Both the position numbers and the translations under genes were made by a program. This document shows, one piece after another, positions 1 through 8,648 of a DNA stretch of 64,000 nt. Below the pieces are notes generated by a model. That model had not been told where the DNA came from. It did not search any database and was given only the letters and a program-made list of their open reading frames with translations. This DNA comes from Shewanella litorisediminis (lineage in GTDB: Bacteria; Pseudomonadota; Gammaproteobacteria; Enterobacterales; Shewanellaceae), in the NCBI RefSeq assembly GCF_016834455.1, contig NZ_CP069213.1:1550501-1614500 (forward strand). The letters are read 5' to 3'. Numbering within the stretch: the first letter of the stretch is position 1; each line of letters starts with the position of its first letter.

Positions 1-368
1 CCAGGCTCCGGCGCCGCCTTCTCCCAGCCGTTACCAAAGATAAAAAACGGATAGGTACTTACACCGGCCATGGGATGGTTGGCGCCGTTCATAATGAATT
101 TCACCCCGCGGGCGATGGCGCAAAACTTTCCGATAATGAGTTTGTCGCCAATAAAGGGGAAGTGATACAGCACATTGCGCTCGAAGTTGGCGCTGTCCTC
201 GGGGTCGTCGTAATAGCTGTAGTCACCCACCAAAATATTGGGGTTGCTGATGGTGTTTTTGATAAAGCACACCTGTGGAAAGCCTTCCATGGGGTACGGG
301 TTACCGGGGCTGGGGCCGTGACCGGGTTTTGAGTCTGTGTTGGGGGGAGTATCGGAAGGTGTCGTCAT
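1..368 (-). CDS. Vat-like xenobiotic acetyltransferase, left-handed beta-helix (3' part outside window)
   Basis: The first 122 or so codons of a gene that leaves the window at its left edge. The visible protein contains VGDYSYYDD, a YHFPFIGDKLIIGKFCAIA segment, IMNGANHPM and a FGNGWEK stretch. These match the N-terminal half of the streptogramin A acetyltransferase (Vat) / type B chloramphenicol acetyltransferase group, trimeric hexapeptide-repeat enzymes that move acetyl from acetyl-CoA to a hydroxyl. The order of motifs fits Vat better than CatB. The ATG at 368 has AAGGA six bases upstream. A Pro/Gly-rich stretch of about 25 residues precedes the conserved part. The catalytic His and the coil repeats lie outside the window, so activity and substrate cannot be judged. 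Chromosomal homologues in environmental bacteria need not confer resistance. Confidence 0.8.
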   Translation of the reverse strand, partial: MTTPSDTPPNTDSKPGHGPSPGNPYPMEGFPQVCFIKNTISNPNILVGDYSYYDDPEDSANFERNVLYHFPFIGDKLIIGKFCAIARGVKFIMNGANHPMAGVSTYPFFIFGNGWEKAAPEP

Positions 369-443
369 AAACAGTCCTTGTGATGAACGGGGATGCTGGC
401 GCGATTGCTGATACTTTCAGCGCGCTTACCTATGCGGCCTGCC

Positions 444-956
444 TCAGCCTAGCGGTAAGTACAGGATATGCTGGGGGCCGGCGCTGCCACCCAAATACTG
501 GTTTTCGGTGTCGATAAAGCCGTTTTTAAGATAAAGAACCCGCGCCGGTGTGTTCTTCAGATTGACCGTCAGCACCAGACGTTCAAACTGCGGATAGCGT
601 GCTTTCACAAACTGCGGCAGGGCCTGCATCACTGCCTTGCCAAGGCCTTTGCCCTGATGATGTACATCAATCAGAAAGGCCCTGAAACCGAGGTCCGTGG
701 TTTTGGCAAAATCATGTTCGCGGTCATATTCTTTATCCAGCAGAAAAAAGCCGACCAGTTTTTCGCCGTTATTGGCTTCTGCTTTAGCAATATTGGCCCT
801 GTCAGCTTGATGCCACACCAGCACAGGCACTATGGGGCCGCCGGTAATGGCGAGGATTTCGTCCATGGTGCCCACAAAGCGCAATTGCGCAGGGTCCACT
901 TCCAGCGCTTCGGCGAGGGGGCGAGTTGATGCTGTCATCTTTTCCAGCCGGATCAT
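444..956 (-). CDS. GNAT-family N-acetyltransferase
   Basis: A 170-residue GNAT protein. The acetyl-CoA loop (motif A) is visible as HHQGKGLGKAVMQ in the middle of the protein, followed by the usual YLKNGF element near the C-terminus. Family members move an acetyl group to an amine of a small molecule or protein; the substrate here cannot be read from sequence. An upstream in-frame ATG at 1010 would add 18 basic residues. The ATG at 956 is preferred because AAAGGAG lies about seven bases before it and the fold begins right after it. It is on the same strand as, and 75 bases upstream of, the Vat-like acetyltransferase gene, so the two may be co-transcribed. Confidence 0.82.
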   Translation of the reverse strand: MIRLEKMTASTRPLAEALEVDPAQLRFVGTMDEILAITGGPIVPVLVWHQADRANIAKAEANNGEKLVGFFLLDKEYDREHDFAKTTDLGFRAFLIDVHHQGKGLGKAVMQALPQFVKARYPQFERLVLTVNLKNTPARVLYLKNGFIDTENQYLGGSAGPQHILYLPLG

Positions 957-1015
957 TCGCTTCTCCTTTGTTACCCGCCTATATTGGCGGTTTTTGGCGC
1001 TATTGGGCAAGTCGG

Positions 1016-1043
1016 TTGATAATTCACGCAGGGGTGTTATAGT
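1016..1043 (+). promoter_or_regulatory. Putative sigma70 promoter of ybiT
   Basis: TTGATA (1016-1021) and TATAGT (1038-1043) are separated by 16 bases and lie about 95 bases before the ybiT start. Both hexamers differ from consensus by one or two bases. Found by eye; no start-site data. Confidence 0.5.
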
Positions 1044-1136
1044 ACCGCGCTTTATCAGAGGGTAGCCTTAAGCTCTGCCCTTGGGATTTTCGCCGCAGGC
1101 GTCTGCCTCGGCCTACAGACAAACGGAAACCAGCCC

Positions 1137-2732
1137 GTGATCACAACCGCCAATATCACCATGCAGTTCGGCGCCAAGCCACTGTTTGAAAACATCTCCG
1201 TCAAGTTCGGTGACGGCAACCGCTACGGCCTTATCGGTGCCAATGGTTGCGGTAAATCCACCTTTATGAAGATCCTCGCAGGTGAACTTGAGCCGTCCGG
1301 CGGTAACGTTCATCTGGATCCCAACGAGCGTCTGGGTAAGCTGAATCAGGATCAATTCGCCTACGAACAGTTCAGCGTAATCGATACCGTTATTATGGGT
1401 CACAAAGAACTGTGGGCCGTGAAACAGGAACGTGACCGCATCTATTCATTGCCCGAAATGAGCGAAGAAGACGGCATCAAGGTGGCCGAGCTTGAAATGG
1501 AGTTCGCCGAGATGGATGGTTACACCGCTGAAAGCCGCGCCGGTGAACTGCTGCTGGGTGTAGGTATTCCGGTTGAGCAACACTTTGGCCCCATGAGCGA
1601 AGTGGCTCCCGGCTGGAAACTGCGTGTGCTGCTGGCCCAGGCCCTGTTTTCCGATCCGGACGTACTCTTGCTCGACGAACCGACCAACAACCTGGATATC
1701 GACACCATCCGTTGGTTGCAGGACATGCTGAATCAGCGCAACAGCACCATGATCATCATCTCCCACGACCGTTACTTCCTCAACTCCGTGTGTACCCACA
1801 TGGCGGATTTGGACTACGGTGAGCTGCGCGTATATCCGGGCAACTACGATGAATACATGATGGCCGCAAGCCAGGCCCGTGAGCGCCTCCTGGCCGACAA
1901 CGCCAAGAAGAAGGCTCAGATTGCCGAGCTGCAAACCTTCGTGGCGCGCTTCTCTGCCAACGCGTCCAAGGCCAAGCAGGCCACCTCACGTGCCCGCCAG
2001 ATTGACAAGATCAAGCTGGACGAAGTGAAGGCCTCCAGCCGTGTGAACCCCTACATACGTTTCGAGCAGGAAAAGAAACTGTTCCGTAACGCGCTGGTGG
2101 TAGAGAACCTGAGCAAGGGCTTCGATGGCAAGCCGCTGTTCCAAAACTTCAATATGATTGCCGAAGTGGGTGAGCGTATCGCCATCCTCGGTGAGAACGG
2201 TGCCGGTAAAACCACTCTGGTGCGTACCCTCATCCATGAATTGCCACAGGATGAAGGCACCATCCACTGGTCTGAAAATGCCTCTATCGGTTACTACGCT
2301 CAGGATCACGCCAGTGATTTTGAGAACGATCTGACCGTATTCGACTGGATGAGCCAGTGGAAGAAAGAAGGGGACGATGAGCAGGCCGTACGCGGTATTC
2401 TGGGCCGTATGCTGTTTGGCGCCGACGATATCAGAAAGTCGGTCAAGGTACTGTCGGGTGGTGAGCAGGGTCGCATGCTGTTTGGCAAGATGATCATGCA
2501 AAAGCCCAATATCCTGGTGATGGACGAACCTACCAACCACCTGGACATGGAATCCATCGAGTCGCTTAACAACGCGCTGGAAAAATACGAAGGCACCCTG
2601 TTCTTCGTCTCCCACGACCGTGCGTTTGTAAGCTCGCTGGCCAACCGCATTATCGAAATCACCCCGAATGGCGTGACCGATTTCAAGGGGACTTACGACG
2701 AGTTCCTGCGCAGCAAAGGCATTGAAGACTAA
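1137..2732 (+). CDS. ybiT: ABC-F family ATPase YbiT
   Basis: A soluble 531-residue protein with two ABC ATPase domains and no membrane segment, the ABC-F layout of ribosome-associated translation factors. Walker A motifs read GANGCGKST near residue 40 and GENGAGKTT near 355. Signature regions are [11 protein letters not shown] and [13 protein letters not shown]; Walker B regions are [11 protein letters not shown] and [11 protein letters not shown]. The inter-domain linker is charged. Length and sequence track E. coli YbiT (530 residues) closely over the whole protein, so orthology is likely. The start is GTG, with GGAAA about eight bases upstream, and the N-terminus aligns with YbiT there. 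The exact cellular role of YbiT is not settled; ABC-F relatives act at the ribosomal E site. Confidence 0.95.
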   Translation: MITTANITMQFGAKPLFENISVKFGDGNRYGLIGANGCGKSTFMKILAGELEPSGGNVHLDPNERLGKLNQDQFAYEQFSVIDTVIMGHKELWAVKQERDRIYSLPEMSEEDGIKVAELEMEFAEMDGYTAESRAGELLLGVGIPVEQHFGPMSEVAPGWKLRVLLAQALFSDPDVLLLDEPTNNLDIDTIRWLQDMLNQRNSTMIIISHDRYFLNSVCTHMADLDYGELRVYPGNYDEYMMAASQARERLLADNAKKKAQIAELQTFVARFSANASKAKQATSRARQIDKIKLDEVKASSRVNPYIRFEQEKKLFRNALVVENLSKGFDGKPLFQNFNMIAEVGERIAILGENGAGKTTLVRTLIHELPQDEGTIHWSENASIGYYAQDHASDFENDLTVFDWMSQWKKEGDDEQAVRGILGRMLFGADDIRKSVKVLSGGEQGRMLFGKMIMQKPNILVMDEPTNHLDMESIESLNNALEKYEGTLFFVSHDRAFVSSLANRIIEITPNGVTDFKGTYDEFLRSKGIED

Positions 2733-2748
2733 TCTGCGCATCCGCGTT

Positions 2749-2775
2749 AAAAGCCGGCAAATTGCCGGCTTTTTT
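2749..2775 (+). terminator. Rho-independent terminator after ybiT
   Basis: An AAGCCGGCAA / TTGCCGGCTT stem is followed by six T residues, 17 bases after the ybiT stop codon. Confidence 0.85.
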
Positions 2776-2908
2776 GTGCCTGCAGTAAAGTCGCCAGCGC
2801 AAAAGTGGCTTGTTTCTTTAGCATTTTTGGCCTTAACTGGAACCTTATGTCCAAACGCTGTTGGGCAACTGAATCGATGAGTCATACCCATCCACAAGGA
2901 GAAAGCTG

Positions 2909-3289
2909 ATGGCCAAAAACCCCATTGCCTGGTTTGAGATTTACGTAAACAACATGGACAGGGCCAAGGCCTTTTACGAGGCTGTGCTGGATATCAAGCT
3001 CGAGCCGTTGCAGGTGCCGGAAGAACCGGGGTTCTCCATGTGGTCTTTCCCGGCCGACATGGAAAACTACGGCGCCAGTGGCGCCCTGGTGCACATGCCG
3101 GGATTCGAAGCGGGCGGCAACAGCACCCTGGTGTACTTTGCCTGTGACGACTGCGCGCTGGAAGAGTCTCGCGTTGCTGCCGCCGGTGGCACAGTGCAGC
3201 GGGAAAAGATGTCCATAGGTCAGTATGGCTATATCTCGCTGGCTATAGACACCGAAGGCAATATGCTTGGCCTGCACTCCATGAAATAA
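2909..3289 (+). CDS. VOC-family (glyoxalase/bleomycin-resistance fold) protein
   Basis: A 126-residue single-module VOC protein. It opens with the typical first strand and helix (AWFEIYVNNMDRAKAFYEAVL) and ends with a second beta-alpha-beta-beta-beta unit (TEGNMLGLHS) carrying the usual late Glu. VOC enzymes use a paired-module metal site for isomerase, dioxygenase or thiol-transfer chemistry, or simply bind small molecules. Nothing here shows the substrate. The start is firm: AAGGAG lies eight bases before the ATG. The gene stands alone between the ybiT terminator and a convergent LysR gene. Confidence 0.8.
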   Translation: MAKNPIAWFEIYVNNMDRAKAFYEAVLDIKLEPLQVPEEPGFSMWSFPADMENYGASGALVHMPGFEAGGNSTLVYFACDDCALEESRVAAAGGTVQREKMSIGQYGYISLAIDTEGNMLGLHSMK

Positions 3290-3379
3290 GACGCGCGCGC
3301 CACAGCAGTAACAGGTCTGGTTCACTTCACTGAGACTGCCTACGGCGCCAGCCATGTGTATTTGAGGCAGATGGAGGGC

Positions 3380-4273
3380 TTATATGCCCCAATCGGCCTT
3401 GCGTAAATGTTCCACAAACCAGGCTAACGCCTTGCCCTGATGCTCCTTATGCCACGCCAGAAACACCGGCTGGCTGGGCCGCGGCAGGGCGCAGGCTTTT
3501 TCCACCAGCGCGCCGCTGGCAATGAGCGGCGCCGCCAGATGACGGGGAATAAAACCGGTGCCCAATCCGCGGCATTGCAACTCAATTTTTGCATCCATTG
3601 ACGCGACTCTCAGGGTCTGGCGGCTGCTGAAAAGGCCACTGCTTCGGGCGGGTAACAGCTGCGAGCTGTCAGACACCACCACCGACGGGAATGGCATAAG
3701 CTGTTCGAGCTGCAATACGCCCTCAGCCGCTGCCAGCGGATGAAAGGGGGCCAGGGCAAACACAAACTCAAGCTGACCTATACAATGGGTTTCAAAGAGT
3801 CCCCGTGGCAGGTCGCCGTTGGCGCCAATGACCAAATCGGCGCGGCGGCTGTGCAGTGCATCCCAGCCGCCACCCAGCGACTCTTCCGCGAGGCTGATGT
3901 CCACTGGCACAGATAACGCCAGAAAAGCGGTTAGTGCATCCAGAAGCGGCCCCGGCGGCATGGCCGTGTCCCTTGCGATGCGCAGCTCTCGCTCCCAGCC
4001 GGACTCCAGTGCGGCCACCGCATCGGCAAGGCGCTGGGTCGACTGCAGGATTTCCCGCCCTTGCTCCAGCACCAGTCTGCCGGCGGCCGTTAATTTGGCC
4101 CTTTGTTTTGACCTGTCGAACAAAGGCGTGCCAAATTCCTGCTCCAGCTTTTGAATTATATAGGTGAGGGCGGATGGCACCTTATGAAGCGATTCGGCGG
4201 CTGCTGCAAAACTTCCTTTTTTATCAATTGCATCCAGTGCTCTCAGCCCGTCCAGATCCAGTGAGTTTGCCAC
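3380..4273 (-). CDS. LysR-family transcriptional regulator (YhaJ-like)
   Basis: A 297-residue LysR-type regulator with an N-terminal winged helix-turn-helix (GSFAAAAESLHKVPSALTY, about residues 20-40) and a C-terminal ligand-binding domain. The recognition-helix region with VPSALTY, and the downstream LFDRS segment, resemble E. coli YhaJ, whose gene also sits beside a pirin-like gene. The start is GTG, with GAG six bases upstream; no better ATG is available. It is divergent from the DoxX and pirin genes with a 146-base intergenic region, the classic arrangement in which a LysR protein controls its neighbours and itself. That control is inferred from layout. The effector is unknown. Confidence 0.88.
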   Translation of the reverse strand: MANSLDLDGLRALDAIDKKGSFAAAAESLHKVPSALTYIIQKLEQEFGTPLFDRSKQRAKLTAAGRLVLEQGREILQSTQRLADAVAALESGWERELRIARDTAMPPGPLLDALTAFLALSVPVDISLAEESLGGGWDALHSRRADLVIGANGDLPRGLFETHCIGQLEFVFALAPFHPLAAAEGVLQLEQLMPFPSVVVSDSSQLLPARSSGLFSSRQTLRVASMDAKIELQCRGLGTGFIPRHLAAPLIASGALVEKACALPRPSQPVFLAWHKEHQGKALAWFVEHLRKADWGI

Positions 4274-4285
4274 AAGTTCTCAATG

Positions 4286-4300
4286 TTCAATAATTTTGAA
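4286..4300. promoter_or_regulatory. Putative LysR-type operator (T-N11-A palindrome)
   Basis: TTCAATAATTTTGAA is an inverted repeat (TTCAA-N5-TTGAA) containing a T-N11-A core. It lies 12 bases upstream of the LysR start, in the shared divergent region. A second shorter inverted repeat, ATCG-N8-CGAT, follows at 4308-4323. Position and form suit a site bound by the adjacent regulator; this is inferred. Confidence 0.45.
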
Positions 4301-4419
4301 TAATTATATCGAAACATTCCGATTTTTTCTGTGCCTTTATCGCCATAAACTAAAATTCAATCAAGGCTGAGTGAAAGCTTGAGACCAATAACAGCGATTT
4401 GAAACATGAGGCACAGACT

Positions 4420-4860
4420 ATGAACAGCACAATCAAAAATATTGTACAAACCCAAGACAGCATTGCCCCTCTGGCGCTGCGTGTACCCGCCGGCATTATC
4501 TTTATGGCCCACGGTGCCCAGAAGCTCTTTGGCTGGTTTGGCGGTTACGGTATCGAAGGCACCGGACAGTGGATGGCATCCATTGGGCTGGAGCCAGGCT
4601 GGCTGATGGCGGCCATGGCGGGCGGCGCCGAATTCTTCGGTGGTCTGGCAATTCTGCTTGGTCTGCTGACACGTCCCGCGGCGCTGGTGCTGGCCGTGAC
4701 CATGGTGGTGGCTATCGTCACAGTGCACCTGGGGAACGGTCTCTTTATGGCCAACAATGGTTACGAATTTGGTTTGGCGCTGCTGGCCATGAGCGTCTCC
4801 CTGGTGTTGTCCGGTTCGGGCCGCTTTGGCATCGACAGACTGCTGCAACAAAAAGGGTGA
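4420..4860 (+). CDS. DoxX-family integral membrane protein
   Basis: A 146-residue membrane protein with four predicted hydrophobic segments and the DoxX hallmark FMAHGAQKLFGWFGGYG in the first helix, followed by a GAEFFGGLAILLG segment. DoxX-like proteins of this size often sit beside pirin, nitroreductase or LysR genes and are linked to redox or thiol stress, but no reaction is established. I chose the ATG at 4420 over an upstream TTG because GAGG lies eight bases before it. It is followed nine bases later by the pirin gene, so the pair is surely one transcript. Confidence 0.82.
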   Translation: MNSTIKNIVQTQDSIAPLALRVPAGIIFMAHGAQKLFGWFGGYGIEGTGQWMASIGLEPGWLMAAMAGGAEFFGGLAILLGLLTRPAALVLAVTMVVAIVTVHLGNGLFMANNGYEFGLALLAMSVSLVLSGSGRFGIDRLLQQKG

Positions 4861-4869
4861 GGAATGGGC

Positions 4870-5565
4870 ATGATAACGCTTCGTCCGGCCAATGAACGGG
4901 GTCATGCCAGCCACGGCTGGCTCGACAGCTTTCACAGTTTCTCGTTCGCCGAATACTACGATCCCCTCCACATGGGTTTCTCGGCGCTGAGGGTTATCAA
5001 CGACGATACAGTGGCTCCGGGCGCCGGATTTGCGCCCCACGGCCACCGGGACATGGAGATTTTAAGCTACGTGCTGGCCGGGAGCATCCGTCATCAGGAC
5101 AGTGAGGGCAACATTGCCACCCTGCCGGCGGGCGAGTTTCAGCTGATGTCGGCAGGTCAGGGCATACGTCACAGCGAGTACAACGGCTCCCGGACAGAGG
5201 CGTTGAGGTTTTTACAGATTTGGATAATGCCATCGACCCTCGGCGGCGAACCGGGGTATCAACAAAAGCACTTTGGCAGTCGTGAGGGCTTCACCCTGAT
5301 TGCCAGCCCCGACGGGCGCGACGAGAGTTTCACTGTGCGCCAGGATGCCCGGGTCTATCAGCTGCTGCTGGCACCGGGGCTATCCATCGCTCTGCCTCTG
5401 AGTGCTGCCCGCAAAGGGTATCTGCATCTGGTGGAGGGTGCGCTATCAATTCAGGCTGAACACTTGGGCCCCGGCGATGGCGCTAAACTGGAAGGTCTTG
5501 ATAGCCCGCAAGTCACTAACCTTGGCACCAGCGTGGTAAGAGCCCTGATGTTTGACTTGCCCTGA
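4870..5565 (+). CDS. Pirin-family bicupin protein
   Basis: A 231-residue pirin-like bicupin. With the start at 4870, the four metal ligands fall at His57, His59, His101 and Glu103 (motifs APHGHRDMEIL and GIRHSEYN), the spacing I recall for E. coli YhhW-type pirins. This supports both the family and the start. GAGGA ends directly before an ATG at 4864 but is six bases from the ATG at 4870, the better ribosome-binding distance. Some bacterial pirins show quercetin 2,3-dioxygenase activity; the natural role is usually unknown. It lies directly behind the doxX-like gene and is likely under control of the divergent LysR regulator. Confidence 0.88.
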   Translation: MITLRPANERGHASHGWLDSFHSFSFAEYYDPLHMGFSALRVINDDTVAPGAGFAPHGHRDMEILSYVLAGSIRHQDSEGNIATLPAGEFQLMSAGQGIRHSEYNGSRTEALRFLQIWIMPSTLGGEPGYQQKHFGSREGFTLIASPDGRDESFTVRQDARVYQLLLAPGLSIALPLSAARKGYLHLVEGALSIQAEHLGPGDGAKLEGLDSPQVTNLGTSVVRALMFDLP

Positions 5566-5758
5566 TATGCCTAAGCTTACCCTCTGAATCTGGCCGGAGC
5601 AGGGTTTATGTTCTCTTGGGCATAGTCACTTTGCCAATAGTGCCCTGTGTTCGGTTTGGAACCATGACTGACTGGGCTTTATGCTTTCCATAGCGCCGTC
5701 GTGGCAGGCACCCTTATGAAACTGGGTTTCAACTGAAATCCGGACTCGCCCACAACAG

Positions 5759-5784
5759 AAAAGCCGGACTCAGTCCGGCTTTTT
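5759..5784. terminator. Bidirectional terminator whose loop holds a stop codon
   Basis: GCCGGAC-TCA-GTCCGGC is flanked by four A residues on the left and five T residues on the right, so it can act for either strand. The TCA loop (5770-5772) is the reverse complement of the TGA stop of the DUF1415 gene, so the last codons of that gene form one arm of the hairpin. Confidence 0.75.
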
Positions 5785-6330
5785 GCACTCTTGCAAGAGG
5801 CGCACAAAAAACTCGCTGCCCTTGCGGCGGGCAAAGGCGATATTGCGCTCGGGGATGCTTTCGGGCTCGTTGTAACTTGCCAACGCCGCCGCCATGCCCT
5901 CTTCGCGGATGATGTGCAGCGTGGGATAGGGGGCGCGGTTGGTAAAATTGGCCGGGTCGTCCTGTGGCTCACCGTGGAAGCAGTAGTCAGGATGAAAGCT
6001 TGCCAGCTGATAGGTGCCCTCAAAGCCTTCTTCAACGAGCAAGTCTTCGGCGATACCGAGGAGGTCCAGATAGAGGTAAAAGCCCTCAAAGCCCCTTGGC
6101 AGGATAAAGAGACTGGTTTCAACTTCGGGGTGTGCATCGAGAAACTGGCACTCATCCAGCAGCGCTTGCAGCACCAGCTCCATGCGGGTTTCCTGGCACA
6201 CTGTATAGCGGATGCTGTTTCGCTCCACTTCGCGGCGGGTAAAAGGGCAGATGTTGTACTTCATGATCACCTTGTTAACCCAGGCGCGGGTCTCATCGGC
6301 GATAGCCTGAATTTCCTGCTGTTCGGACAT
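5770..6330 (-). CDS. DUF1415 family protein
   Basis: A soluble 186-residue protein. I recognise the DUF1415 pattern: an N-terminal helix ending in MKYNICPFTRREVERNSIRY, then a Phe-rich stretch (SLFILPRGFEGFYLYLDLLG) and a later HPDYCFHGEPQDDPANFTNR segment rich in His, Cys and Asp. No function is established for the family. The retained Cys and His could bind metal, but that is a guess. Its C-terminal codons fold into the terminator hairpin. It lies downstream of the TonB receptor gene on the same strand but is separated from it by a terminator, so it is probably expressed alone. Confidence 0.8.
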   Translation of the reverse strand: MSEQQEIQAIADETRAWVNKVIMKYNICPFTRREVERNSIRYTVCQETRMELVLQALLDECQFLDAHPEVETSLFILPRGFEGFYLYLDLLGIAEDLLVEEGFEGTYQLASFHPDYCFHGEPQDDPANFTNRAPYPTLHIIREEGMAAALASYNEPESIPERNIAFARRKGSEFFVRLLQECKKPD

Positions 6331-6404
6331 CTCGGGTGGCCTCTTGGTGGCACGGTTTTACACTTAGGGCGCACATGGTAGAAACCCTGTTGCCAACACG
6401 CAAT

Positions 6405-6432
6405 AAAAAAGCAGCCCGAAGGCTGCTTTTTT
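6405..6432 (-). terminator. Terminator of the TonB receptor gene
   Basis: The GCAGCC-CGAA-GGCTGC stem-loop has runs of A on the left and T on the right. It lies 27 bases past the receptor stop codon on the minus strand and could also work on the plus strand. Confidence 0.8.
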
Positions 6433-6459
6433 CATTCTGGCTCTGTCTGTGACTCAGGC

Positions 6460-8601
6460 TCAGAAAGACCACTTAAGACCCAGATTCACCGTGGTGCCCA
6501 GGCCTTTGGTGTTGTAACCGGGGAAGGTAAAGGCCTGAGAGCGCGCCGAGTAATAGTCTTCGTTCAACAGGTTCTCGACCCCGAGGGTAAAGAGCAGCTG
6601 ATCCATGCGGTAGCTGCCGGCCAGATTCAGCAGCGAGTAGCTGTCCACCGGGCCCTGGCTGCCGGTATATTGGCCGTTGACCGGCTCGAAGCGTTTGCGA
6701 TCGCCCACATGCAGCCAGGTGAGCGACACACTGCTGTTGTCTGTGGCGGCCCAATCCAGATAGGCGGCAAACTTGGGCGGGGTGATGGCCTGGCCATCCA
6801 GATAAATATCCTGGTCCGTATCCTTGCCTTCCATCCAGCTGTAGTTGGCGCCAAGGGTCAGCTCATCATTGACCTCATAGCTGGCCGCAAGCTCAATGCC
6901 TTTTATTTCCTGAGGCGCTCGCACAGGTTCATAGATGCCACTGGCGGGGTTAAGCACGGTACGGGTGCCAAGCTCTGACTTGTTTAAGAAAACCGCCGCA
7001 GAGTAGCTAAACGCCTCCCAATGGCCGTCGAAACCGGCTTCGTAGTTATCAATCAGCGCCGCCTGTGATTGAATTTTTGCCAGGTCGTCCACGGTGGCAG
7101 TACGCAACAACAAACCGAGATCCGACACGTCCGCACCCTGTGAAAAACTGATAAAGGGGCTGAAGGCGGATGAGCCCTTATACCTCAGCCCGATATTGTA
7201 TGTGTTGGCATCAAACTTAATCTCGCCGCCTGTTACGGCGACGGGGGTGGAGCACTGGGTTGCTGTGCGACACAGGCGCAGGGTTTGGTAGTCGTCAACT
7301 TCAATGGCCATCTGATCCCGGCGCACACCGGCCTTGAGTACCCAGTCTTCGGCGAACAGCCATTTGGCCTGCAGATAGAATGCGAGATTCTGCATGTCCA
7401 TCTCCGGCACCCAGATGCGCCCATCCACCAAAGGCTGGCTTGATACATCCTGCAGGTAATCAACGCCATAGATTAAATCCAGCTCGGTATCCCCCAGGGT
7501 GAAATCCGAGTTGAAATTGGCGCGAAGACCGCGTTTTTCTGAGCGAATGATAGACTGGCCGCCATTGAGCCCCTGCTCCGGGTTGGCCAGGGTCAGGCTA
7601 TAGAAAAAGACGTTTTCTATTTTCTGACCATAGGCATCAATAGCCAGGCGGGTGTTATCAAACAGGGCTAAATCTTCGTACTTCACCATCAGATTGTGGT
7701 TGCCATCAACACCCTGGGGCTCCCCCGGGATAAGGGTGTCCGGACCGGCCTCAATGGCATAGGTTTTCTCACCGCTGTTGACGCTGCCGGTGACGTCCAC
7801 CATGTGTGCATCCTGGGCGGAGCTGAAGTAGTTGTAGGTCAGTTGCAGCGATTTTTCATCGTCAAAATCGAAATGGAATTTGGTAAAGAGGTTGTCCGTT
7901 GTGGTTTCTGACAGGCCGTACACCAGTCCTGGCACGTCGCCTTCGGCATCCCGCTGCAAACCATAGTCATCACGGCTGGCGCTGATGAGATAACCCAGGT
8001 CCCCCACGCTGCCATTCAGGGCACCTTCGAACCGGCTGCCAACACTGTCTTCGAACTTCACCGCACTGAAGCGACTGGATACACCCAGGGTGCCGCTCAG
8101 CGCGCCATCGGCGCCAGGTTTTTTGGTGATGTAGTTGATAATGCCGCCGGCCGCGCCATTCCCATAAATGGAGGTTGCGCCCTTGATAACTTCCACGCGC
8201 TCGATGGCATTCATGTCGATGGACCGAATATCCAGCGAACCGTTTCGCAGCGGCGTTGACTGAGGTACGCCATCTATCAAAATCAATGCCTTGCGGCCAC
8301 GCAGGGTTTGACCGGCGTTACTGGAGGTACCGGTGGCGGGAGACATGCCGGGAACGCGGGTTGCCAGCAGATTCTGCAGCTCAGAGCTGATACTCATCTC
8401 TGTGGCGAGGGTCTTGTTGTCTATCAGGGTTACAGAGGAGGGGACCTCATCGAGGCGCTCGGGCACCCGACTGCCGGTGACTATCATGCGCTCTATTGCG
8501 ACATCTTGATGAGCGGTTGTGTCGGTCACGTTGGCAAAGCCCGGTGCAGCCGTGAGGGCCATTAAAGGAGACAGCGCGATGGCAACAGGGGATAACTTCA
8601 T
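6460..8601 (-). CDS. TonB-dependent outer-membrane receptor, probably siderophore or other iron chelate
   Basis: A 713-residue receptor with a signal peptide ending near PGFA, a TonB-box-like IERMIVTGSR stretch, a plug domain (VPSSVTLIDNKTL to GAAGGIINYITKKPG, about residues 50-160) and a 22-strand barrel ending in the required C-terminal Phe (LGLKWSF). Such receptors import iron chelates, vitamin B12 or sugars using TonB-ExbBD. The excellent Fur box just upstream makes an iron role most likely. The overall form is closest to the hydroxamate/aerobactin receptor group, but the ligand is not provable from sequence. Two ATGs lie six bases apart. AAGGA touches the first and is six bases from the second, so the second (8601) is preferred. 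Confidence 0.88.
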   Translation of the reverse strand: MKLSPVAIALSPLMALTAAPGFANVTDTTAHQDVAIERMIVTGSRVPERLDEVPSSVTLIDNKTLATEMSISSELQNLLATRVPGMSPATGTSSNAGQTLRGRKALILIDGVPQSTPLRNGSLDIRSIDMNAIERVEVIKGATSIYGNGAAGGIINYITKKPGADGALSGTLGVSSRFSAVKFEDSVGSRFEGALNGSVGDLGYLISASRDDYGLQRDAEGDVPGLVYGLSETTTDNLFTKFHFDFDDEKSLQLTYNYFSSAQDAHMVDVTGSVNSGEKTYAIEAGPDTLIPGEPQGVDGNHNLMVKYEDLALFDNTRLAIDAYGQKIENVFFYSLTLANPEQGLNGGQSIIRSEKRGLRANFNSDFTLGDTELDLIYGVDYLQDVSSQPLVDGRIWVPEMDMQNLAFYLQAKWLFAEDWVLKAGVRRDQMAIEVDDYQTLRLCRTATQCSTPVAVTGGEIKFDANTYNIGLRYKGSSAFSPFISFSQGADVSDLGLLLRTATVDDLAKIQSQAALIDNYEAGFDGHWEAFSYSAAVFLNKSELGTRTVLNPASGIYEPVRAPQEIKGIELAASYEVNDELTLGANYSWMEGKDTDQDIYLDGQAITPPKFAAYLDWAATDNSSVSLTWLHVGDRKRFEPVNGQYTGSQGPVDSYSLLNLAGSYRMDQLLFTLGVENLLNEDYYSARSQAFTFPGYNTKGLGTTVNLGLKWSF

Positions 8602-8629
8602 TTTCATTCCTTGGTTATGCTTAATTGTC

Positions 8630-8648
8630 GGGAATGATAATCAATATC
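8630..8648. promoter_or_regulatory. Fur box
   Basis: GGGAATGATAATCAATATC matches the 19-base Fur consensus GATAATGATAATCATTATC at 16 positions. It lies 28 bases upstream of the TonB receptor start and also faces the divergent small secreted-protein gene. On the minus strand it overlaps a TTGATA that could be the receptor -35 element, consistent with repression by Fur when iron is plentiful. Confidence 0.8.

Noticed and set aside
6460..8601. Assignment of the iron-type receptor to a named siderophore
   Set aside because: The family is clear, but no siderophore biosynthesis or utilisation gene is nearby to support a ligand.
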